The notes beneath the pieces were generated by a model, which was not told the DNA's origin, made no database searches, and worked only from the letters and a program-made list of their open reading frames with translations. From Agrilutibacter niabensis (GTDB lineage: Bacteria > Pseudomonadota > Gammaproteobacteria > Xanthomonadales > Xanthomonadaceae): a DNA stretch of 64,000 nucleotides. This document shows, one piece after another, positions 58,671 to 64,000 of the stretch. The position numbers were made by a program, and so were the translations under genes. How positions within the stretch are numbered: position 1 is the first letter of the stretch; every line of letters begins with the position of its first letter. The DNA is taken from the NCBI RefSeq assembly GCF_042657165.1, contig NZ_JBHSNJ010000012.1, forward strand, positions 1,240,001 through 1,304,000. Direction: 5' to 3'.

Positions 58671-61600
58671 TTACGCAGCGCCGGCCAGGCGCGTGGCTTC
58701 GGCAAGGTCCACGGACACCAGGCGGCTGACGCCCGGCTCGCGCATGGTCACGCCCGAGAGCTGGTGCGCGGCTTCCATCGTCGCCTTGTTATGGGTGACG
58801 AAGAGGAACTGTACCGCCTCGCTCATCTCGCTGACCATCGCGGTGAAGCGACCCACGTTCGCTTCGTCGAGCGGCGCATCGACCTCGTCCAGCAGGCAGA
58901 ACGGCGCGGGGTTGAGGCGGAAGATCGCGAACACCAGCGCCACGGCGGTCATCGCCTTCTCGCCGCCCGACAGCAGCGAGATGTTGGACACGCGCTTGCC
59001 CGGCGGGCGGGCCATGATCGCGACGCCGGTGTCGAGCAGGTCCTCGCCGGTGAGTTCCAGGTAGGCATGGCCGCCACCGAACAGGCGCGGATACAGTTCC
59101 TGCACGCCGGAATTGACGCGGTCGAAGGTGTCCTTGAAGCGGCCGCGGGTCTCGCGGTCGATCTTGCGGATGGCTTCTTCCAGCGTCTCCAGCGCGGTGG
59201 TGAGGTCGGTGTCCTGCGCGTCGAGGTATTCCTTGCGCTGGGCCTGCTCCGCGTGCTCGGCGATCGCGGCCAGGTTGACCGGCTCCAGGCGGCGCAGCTT
59301 GCCGTCGAGGTCGTTGACGACCTTTTCCCAGGCCGAGGGATCGGCCTCGTCCGGAAGCGTGTTGACCACGTCCTCGATCACGAAGCCGGCTTCCACGATC
59401 GCCGCGCTCAGCGACTCGGCCTTGAGCACCAGCGCCTGCTGCTCGAGGCGGCGCTGGCCAATGGCTTCGCGCTGCGAGATCGCCTGCTCGTCGCGGGCAT
59501 GACGGGTCTGCTCGAACTGGCGCAGCTCGTTGTCGATGCCGTCCAGCGCGGTACGCGCGGCAGTGAGGTTCTGTTCGACGGTGACGCGCTGCTCCAGCGC
59601 GACCTGGCGCTGTTGTTCCAGCGTTTGCACCGGCTCGTCGCCTTCGGCAAGTTGCGCGGCGAGTTCGCCCAGGCGCGAATCGAGCTGGCCGCGCTGGCCA
59701 CCCATGCGGTCCAGCGCCTGCATCAAACCGGCGATCTGGGCGCGCTGGGTTTCCACGCTGAGCAGCAGCGCCTGTGCGGCGTCGCGTGATTCGCGCGCCA
59801 TGGTGCGGGCCTGGTCGCGGCCTTCGCCGAGATTTCGGCGCTCGGCATCGAGTGCCAGCCGCGCGTCTTCGAGCTCGGCCATGCGCATGACCGCCTCTTC
59901 CTGGCGGGCGCGGGCTTCGCCGGCCTGTTCGCGGGCGCCGTCGAGCGTGGAAGCCAGCTGCGCGAGCTCGGCATCGATCTTCTCGATGCGGCCGCGGGCG
60001 CTGTCGAGGCGGCCCTGCTGGCTCTGCAGCTGGCCGGCCAGTTCGGAGACGCCGCGGTGCGCCATGTACAGCGCGCGCTGGGCGTCTTCGCGAAGCTGTT
60101 CGGCGGCGAGCAGGCGATCGCGCCAGGCGGTGATGCCGCGCTCGAGTTCGTGCTCGCGGTGCTGCAGTTGCTCGATCTGCGTGCGCAGCGTCTGGATCTC
60201 GCGCTCGCGCAGCAGGGCGCCCTGCTTGGCGGCGCCGGAGCGCAGTACGCGCACCCAGCCGGCGCCGAGGCGCTCGCCGTTGCGGGTGATCACCGACTCG
60301 CCGTCGCCCAGCTGCGGCAGCAGCGCGCGGGCTTCGGCCAGCGTTTCGGCGACATGCAGTTTGGAGAGGATGCGGCGGATCGCGATCGGGCCGGTGACCT
60401 TGGAGGCCAGCGACGTCGGCGCGAACGCGATCGCGTCGTTGTGCGGATCGACTAGCGACAGGCGGCCTTCGCCCAGATCGCCGATCGCATCGACCAGGGC
60501 TTCCGGCGCTTCCACCAGCACGCCTTCGATGAGCTGGCCGAGCGCGCCTTCGACGGCGTTCTCCCAGCCGGCTTCGACGACCAGCTTCTCGCCGACGCGG
60601 GCGGCATTGTCGAGGCCACGCTGGCGCAGCCACTCGGTGGCGGCGCCCTGCTCCTGGCCGAGTGCGGCGTGTTGCAGGGTTTCCAGCGAGGACAGGCGGC
60701 CACGCGAGGTCTGCGCCTGCTTGCGGACTTCGGCGAGTTCGGTCTGCGCGGCGCGCTGGTGGTCCTGCAGCTCGGTCAGCGTGTGCTTGCGGGACTCGAG
60801 CTCGGTGGTGAGGCTGTCGAGCGATTCCTTCTGGGTGTCGTGCTGCTCCTGGATGCCGGCAAAGGCTTCGGCCAGGGCGGTCAGGTCCAGGCCGGCGCGC
60901 TCGGAGGTCAGCGCTTCGCGACGGCGATCGGCGTCGAGCGACTGGCGGTCGAGGTGTTCGATGCGGGTGCGTTCGACATCCGCGGCGCGCGCGGCTTCGG
61001 ATTGCGCGCGCGTATGCGCATCCCAACGCTGCTGCCAGTCGTTGAGCCGGTTCTCGGCGTCGCGCAGGGCGTCCTGGCGGGCGTCATCCTCGATGCGCAG
61101 TTGTTCCAGGCGCGGCTCGGATTCCTCGATCGAGGCGCGCAGCACGTCCAGCTTCGACTGGTCGCTGCCGATGTGCGTCGCGATCTCGGCGAGCTGGTTC
61201 ATCGCTTCATCGCGCGCACGCTGCAGGCGCGTGGACATCTCGCGCTGGTGCTGGATCTGCTGCTCGATGCGGGCGAGCGCGCCGCCGACTTCGTAGCTGG
61301 CGGCCTGGGCCTTGTTGAGGTTTTCGGCGGCTTCCTCGCGGCGCACGCGGCCGGTTTCCAGCTCGCGCTCGGCTTCGCGCTGCTCGGCGATCAACTGCTG
61401 CAGGCGGGTTTCCTGCTGGCTCAGCTTCTCGCGCTGGGTCTGCAGCTTGTGGTCGAGGACGCGGTGCTCCAGCGCCTTCCACTCGGCGTCCTTGACCTTC
61501 CGTTCGGCCTGGATCGCCTGGTACTGCTCGGCCTGGCGCGCCTGGCGCTTGAGGTGTTCGAGCTGCTTGCCGACTTCCTCGCGCAGGTCCTTGAGGCGGT

Positions 61601-62174
61601 CGAGGTTCTCGCGGGTGTGGCGGATGCGGGTCTCGGTTTCCTTGCGCCGCTCCTTGTACTTGGAGATGCCGGCAGCTTCTTCGAGGTAGACGCGCAGGTC
61701 CTCGGGCTTGGCCTCGATGATCTGGCTGATCATGCCCTGCTCGATGATCGAGTAGCTGCGCGGGCCCAGGCCGGTGCCGAGGAACAGGTCGGTTATGTCG
61801 CGGCGGCGGCACTTGGCGCCGTTGAGGTAGTACTGGCTCTGGCCGTCGCGGCTGACCACGCGCTTGACCGAGATTTCGTTGAACGCGGCGAATTCGCCGG
61901 TGATGGTGTGGTCGGAGTTGTCGAAGATGAGTTCGACCTGCGCCTGCGACACCGGCTTGCGCGCCGACGAACCGGCGAAGATCACGTCGGTCAGCGAGTC
62001 GCCGCGCAGGCGGCTGGCCGAGCTTTCGCCCATCACCCAGCGCACGGCGTCGATGATGTTGGACTTGCCGCAACCATTGGGCCCGACCACGCCGGTCATG
62101 TTGGTCGGCAGGTGCAGGGTGGTCGGGTCGACGAAGGACTTGAAGCCGGACAGCTTGATCGTGGAAAGACGCAT
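58671..62174 (-). CDS. smc: Chromosome segregation protein SMC
   Basis: From the ATG at 62174 this is 1167 residues. Walker A is at residues 31-38 (VVGPNGCGKSNIIDAVRW). Long coiled coils run to and from a hinge near residues 500-640 (ENAVEGALGQLIEGVLVEAP). The C-terminal head has the ABC signature LLSGGEKAMTAVALVFAIFR and Walker B APFCLLDEVDAPLDEANVGR. It condenses and segregates chromosomes with ScpA/ScpB. A true SMC, not MukB, is typical of Xanthomonadales. It is the first gene of the smc-zipA-ligA block. Confidence 0.96.
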   Translation of the reverse strand: MRLSTIKLSGFKSFVDPTTLHLPTNMTGVVGPNGCGKSNIIDAVRWVMGESSASRLRGDSLTDVIFAGSSARKPVSQAQVELIFDNSDHTITGEFAAFNEISVKRVVSRDGQSQYYLNGAKCRRRDITDLFLGTGLGPRSYSIIEQGMISQIIEAKPEDLRVYLEEAAGISKYKERRKETETRIRHTRENLDRLKDLREEVGKQLEHLKRQARQAEQYQAIQAERKVKDAEWKALEHRVLDHKLQTQREKLSQQETRLQQLIAEQREAERELETGRVRREEAAENLNKAQAASYEVGGALARIEQQIQHQREMSTRLQRARDEAMNQLAEIATHIGSDQSKLDVLRASIEESEPRLEQLRIEDDARQDALRDAENRLNDWQQRWDAHTRAQSEAARAADVERTRIEHLDRQSLDADRRREALTSERAGLDLTALAEAFAGIQEQHDTQKESLDSLTTELESRKHTLTELQDHQRAAQTELAEVRKQAQTSRGRLSSLETLQHAALGQEQGAATEWLRQRGLDNAARVGEKLVVEAGWENAVEGALGQLIEGVLVEAPEALVDAIGDLGEGRLSLVDPHNDAIAFAPTSLASKVTGPIAIRRILSKLHVAETLAEARALLPQLGDGESVITRNGERLGAGWVRVLRSGAAKQGALLREREIQTLRTQIEQLQHREHELERGITAWRDRLLAAEQLREDAQRALYMAHRGVSELAGQLQSQQGRLDSARGRIEKIDAELAQLASTLDGAREQAGEARARQEEAVMRMAELEDARLALDAERRNLGEGRDQARTMARESRDAAQALLLSVETQRAQIAGLMQALDRMGGQRGQLDSRLGELAAQLAEGDEPVQTLEQQRQVALEQRVTVEQNLTAARTALDGIDNELRQFEQTRHARDEQAISQREAIGQRRLEQQALVLKAESLSAAIVEAGFVIEDVVNTLPDEADPSAWEKVVNDLDGKLRRLEPVNLAAIAEHAEQAQRKEYLDAQDTDLTTALETLEEAIRKIDRETRGRFKDTFDRVNSGVQELYPRLFGGGHAYLELTGEDLLDTGVAIMARPPGKRVSNISLLSGGEKAMTAVALVFAIFRLNPAPFCLLDEVDAPLDEANVGRFTAMVSEMSEAVQFLFVTHNKATMEAAHQLSGVTMREPGVSRLVSVDLAEATRLAGAA

Positions 62175-62241
62175 GCGGCGAAGTTGCCCCTGGCGGCGCC
62201 CTTCGGACGCGGCCGTCATTGCCTGAAAGGATTAATTTTCC

Positions 62242-62268
62242 CTCCCAAGTGATTGAATCAAATGGGAG
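62242..62268. promoter_or_regulatory. 27-bp near-perfect dyad between ugpC and smc
   Basis: CTCCCAAGTGATT (62242-62254) and AATCAAATGGGAG (62256-62268) are complementary at 11 of 13 positions around one central base. It lies 67 bp upstream of the smc ATG and 134 bp after the ugpC stop. On the minus strand it includes TTGATT followed by an AT-rich AAAATTAAT about 17-20 bp later, a possible smc promoter. Either an operator or a terminator-like structure. Confidence 0.5.
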
Positions 62269-62402
62269 ACGCACGGCTATCTTGCCGCGACTTCACGCGA
62301 GTATAGCGGGCCTGCGGGCCTTGACGCCGGGCTCGGGAGCGCGAATCCGAACACCGGCCGCCCACCAGGCGGGGCGAGGCTTCCCGACGCGGGGAAATGG
62401 CC

Positions 62403-63515
62403 TCAGGCAGGGCCCAGGGGCTCCAGGCGCTGCCCGGTCGCGGGGTCGAAGAAATGCATCCGGTCCGCCGCGTAGCCCAGGTGGACGGTATCGCCTGCCT
62501 TTGGCAGGCCATGCGGCGGCAGGCGGACAACCAGCTCGCTGCCGGCGCAGGAAAGATCGAGGAAGGCCTCGTTGCCGACCGGCTCGACGGCTTCCACCCG
62601 TGCGGGCAGCGTGGAGGACGACTGCCCGCCCAGGTGCAGGTCCTCGGGGCGCAGACCGACCGTGAGCGATTGCCCTGCCCGACCCGCGAGCACTCGCGCG
62701 GCCTCGCCCGTGGACGGCAACGACAATGCCGCGCCCTCGGCGATGCGCAGCACGAGGCCGGCGGCATCCTCGGCCACCTCGCCCCGCAGCAGGTTCATCT
62801 TCGGACTGCCCAGGAAGGTCGCGACGAACAGGTTGGCCGGCCGGTTGTACAGCGCCATCGGCGTGTCGATCTGCTGGATGCGGCCGTCCTTGAGGACGAC
62901 GATGCGCTGCCCCAGGGTCATGGCTTCGATCTGGTCGTGGGTGACATAGATCATGGTCGTGCCCAGCCGCCGATGCAGGCGGGCGATTTCCACGCGCGTG
63001 CTCGCTCGCAGCTTGGCGTCGAGGTTCGACAATGGCTCGTCCAGCAGGAACACCTCGGGCTGGCGCACCAGCGCCCGCCCCAGGGCAACGCGCTGGCGCT
63101 GCCCGCCGGAGAGCGCGGCGGGCTTGCGATCGAGCAACGCCCCCAGCTCGAGCATCTCGGCGGCCTCGCCGACGCGCGCCGCGGTTTCCGCCTTGCTCTT
63201 GCCGCGCAGCTTCAGGGCGAAGCCGAGGTTCTCGGCCACGCTCATGTGCGGGTACAGGGCGTAGCTCTGGAACACCATGGCGATGTCGCGATCCTTCGGC
63301 GCGACGTCGTTGACGATGCGATCGCCGATCCGCAGCTCACCGCTGCTGATGGTTTCCAGCCCCGCGATCATCCGCAGCAGCGTGGACTTGCCGCAGCCCG
63401 ACGGGCCCACGAGCACCAGCAGTTCGCCGTCATGGATCTCGAAGCTCGCGTCGTCCACGCCGACATAGCCGTTGGGATAGACCTTGCGCAGACGATCAAG
63501 CGTGACCTTGGCCAT
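62403..63515 (-). CDS. ugpC: Sugar ABC transporter ATP-binding protein, UgpC/MalK type
   Basis: From the ATG at 63515, with GGGGAA upstream, this is 370 residues. The ATPase domain has Walker A LVGPSGCGKSTLLRMIAG, Q-loop FQSYALYPHMSVAENL, signature LSGGQRQRVALGRALV and Walker B FLLDEPLSNLDAKL. Residues from about 240 form the MalK-type regulatory TOBE domain (GLRPEDLHLG). It energises uptake of sugars or glycerol phosphate. The membrane and binding-protein partners are not here, so it may serve several permeases as a shared ATPase. It diverges from a beta-glucosidase, suggesting glucoside uptake. Confidence 0.93.
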   Translation of the reverse strand: MAKVTLDRLRKVYPNGYVGVDDASFEIHDGELLVLVGPSGCGKSTLLRMIAGLETISSGELRIGDRIVNDVAPKDRDIAMVFQSYALYPHMSVAENLGFALKLRGKSKAETAARVGEAAEMLELGALLDRKPAALSGGQRQRVALGRALVRQPEVFLLDEPLSNLDAKLRASTRVEIARLHRRLGTTMIYVTHDQIEAMTLGQRIVVLKDGRIQQIDTPMALYNRPANLFVATFLGSPKMNLLRGEVAEDAAGLVLRIAEGAALSLPSTGEAARVLAGRAGQSLTVGLRPEDLHLGGQSSSTLPARVEAVEPVGNEAFLDLSCAGSELVVRLPPHGLPKAGDTVHLGYAADRMHFFDPATGQRLEPLGPA

Positions 63516-63587
63516 GAATTCCCCAGGAGCGATCCGGTAACCGCATGCGGACCGATGCAATTGTCGCCCGCCTCGGCTATCCTGCCA

Positions 63588-63601
63588 TGTAACCGTTTTC
63601 A
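63588..63601. promoter_or_regulatory. LacI-family-type operator between ugpC and the beta-glucosidase gene
   Basis: TGTAACCGTTTTCA fits the TGWNANCGNTNWCA pattern with central CG that LacI-family regulators recognise. It lies 72 bp before the ugpC ATG and 58 bp before the beta-glucosidase ATG, so one regulator could control both. No LacI-type gene is in the window. Confidence 0.55.
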
Positions 63602-63659
63602 TGCCTATCCATCGGCGGGCGGATTTGCCCGGCGATTCCCTCGACCCGTGAGCCGACCC

Positions 63660-64000
63660 ATGAGCCAACCGCGCGCGTCTTCTCCAGTATTTCCCGAAGG
63701 ATTCCTGTGGGGCGCAGCCACCGCTGCCCATCAGATCGAAGGATCGCCGCTGGCCGATGGCGCCGGTCCCAGCATCTGGACCCGCTTCGCGCATACGCCG
63801 GGGATGATGCTCAACGGCGACACCGGCGACGTCGCCTGCGACCACTACAACCGCTGGAAGGACGACGTGAAGCTGATGCGCGAGCTGGGCCTGAAGGCCT
63901 ACCGCTTCAGCGTGTCCTGGTCGCGCATCCTCCCCGAGGGCACCGGCCGGGTTAACCAGAAGGGCCTGGACTTCTACTCGCGCCTGGTCGACGAACTCCT
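63660..64000 (+). CDS. GH1 beta-glucosidase, 3' end beyond the window
   Basis: The visible 113 residues from the ATG at 63660 carry the GH1 N-terminal signature VFPEGFLWGAATAAHQIEG, then GPSIWTRFAHTPGMMLNGDT, ACDHYNRWKDDVKLMRELGL and YRFSVSWSRILPEGTGRVNQ. An in-frame GTG four codons upstream is an alternative start. The catalytic glutamates (NEP and ENG) lie outside. No signal peptide is seen, so it would cleave beta-glucosides in the cytoplasm after uptake, consistent with the divergent ABC ATPase gene. Confidence 0.93.
   Translation, partial: MSQPRASSPVFPEGFLWGAATAAHQIEGSPLADGAGPSIWTRFAHTPGMMLNGDTGDVACDHYNRWKDDVKLMRELGLKAYRFSVSWSRILPEGTGRVNQKGLDFYSRLVDEL

Overview
The window is a high-GC chromosomal segment dominated by housekeeping genes. 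The gene content suggests a Xanthomonadaceae gammaproteobacterium of the Lysobacter/Luteimonas/Xanthomonas type: a methionine synthase split into two genes behind a fused ArsR-methyltransferase regulator, a giant NAD-dependent glutamate dehydrogenase, a PilH-like response regulator, EpmA, SlyX, ZipA and a pbpC/alpha-2-macroglobulin pair. This is an inference from family content and gene order; no rRNA or tRNA gene is visible that would fix it. I saw no insertion sequence, prophage, integrase or CRISPR array.

Layout. 1-3.8 kb (+): end of a DUF2939 gene, then a GT4 glycosyltransferase and an amylo-alpha-1,6-glucosidase-type enzyme, 2 nt apart. 3.8-12.2 kb (-): 5'-nucleotidase, NAD kinase, NAD-glutamate dehydrogenase and an acyl-CoA dehydrogenase. 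12.3-17.8 kb (+): a methionine-cycle operon (ArsR-methyltransferase regulator, metH N-part, metH C-part, papain-like hydrolase) behind a large symmetrical operator-like dyad. 17.8-22.1 kb (-): DUF2058, slyX, UDP-glucose dehydrogenase and two FKBP-type prolyl isomerases. 22.1-22.8 kb holds a decayed glutathione peroxidase gene and the promoter of the next operon.

22.8-26.3 kb (+): an envelope-type operon of a small exported protein, a YtrA-like GntR repressor, an ABC ATPase, an ABC-2 permease and a DUF2884 lipoprotein. 26.3-32.1 kb: fumC (-), divergent purB, a VOC protein, a RoxA-like oxygenase and a two-domain GNAT protein. 32.1-38.3 kb (+): sucA, sucB and lpdA (2-oxoglutarate dehydrogenase complex), with dispersed repeats between the genes and a good terminator at the end. 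38.3-41.3 kb (+): methyltransferase, LOG protein, AcuI-like reductase and PilH-like regulator.

41.3-50.4 kb: cbpA (-), peroxiredoxin (+), then a lipoprotein alpha-2-macroglobulin and pbpC (-). 50.6-62.2 kb (-): smc, zipA, ligA, epmA, mtnA and gyrA, a chromosome-maintenance and division block. 62.4-64 kb: a UgpC/MalK-type sugar ABC ATPase (-) diverging from a GH1 beta-glucosidase (+) that runs off the window, with a LacI-family-type operator between them.

No wholly new system stands out. The points most worth a second look are the YtrA-type operon with its unrecognised small exported protein, the nested dyad plus fused regulator controlling split MetH (with a His/Cys-rich insert in the N-part), the glutathione peroxidase fossil, and several long unexplained inverted repeats between genes.
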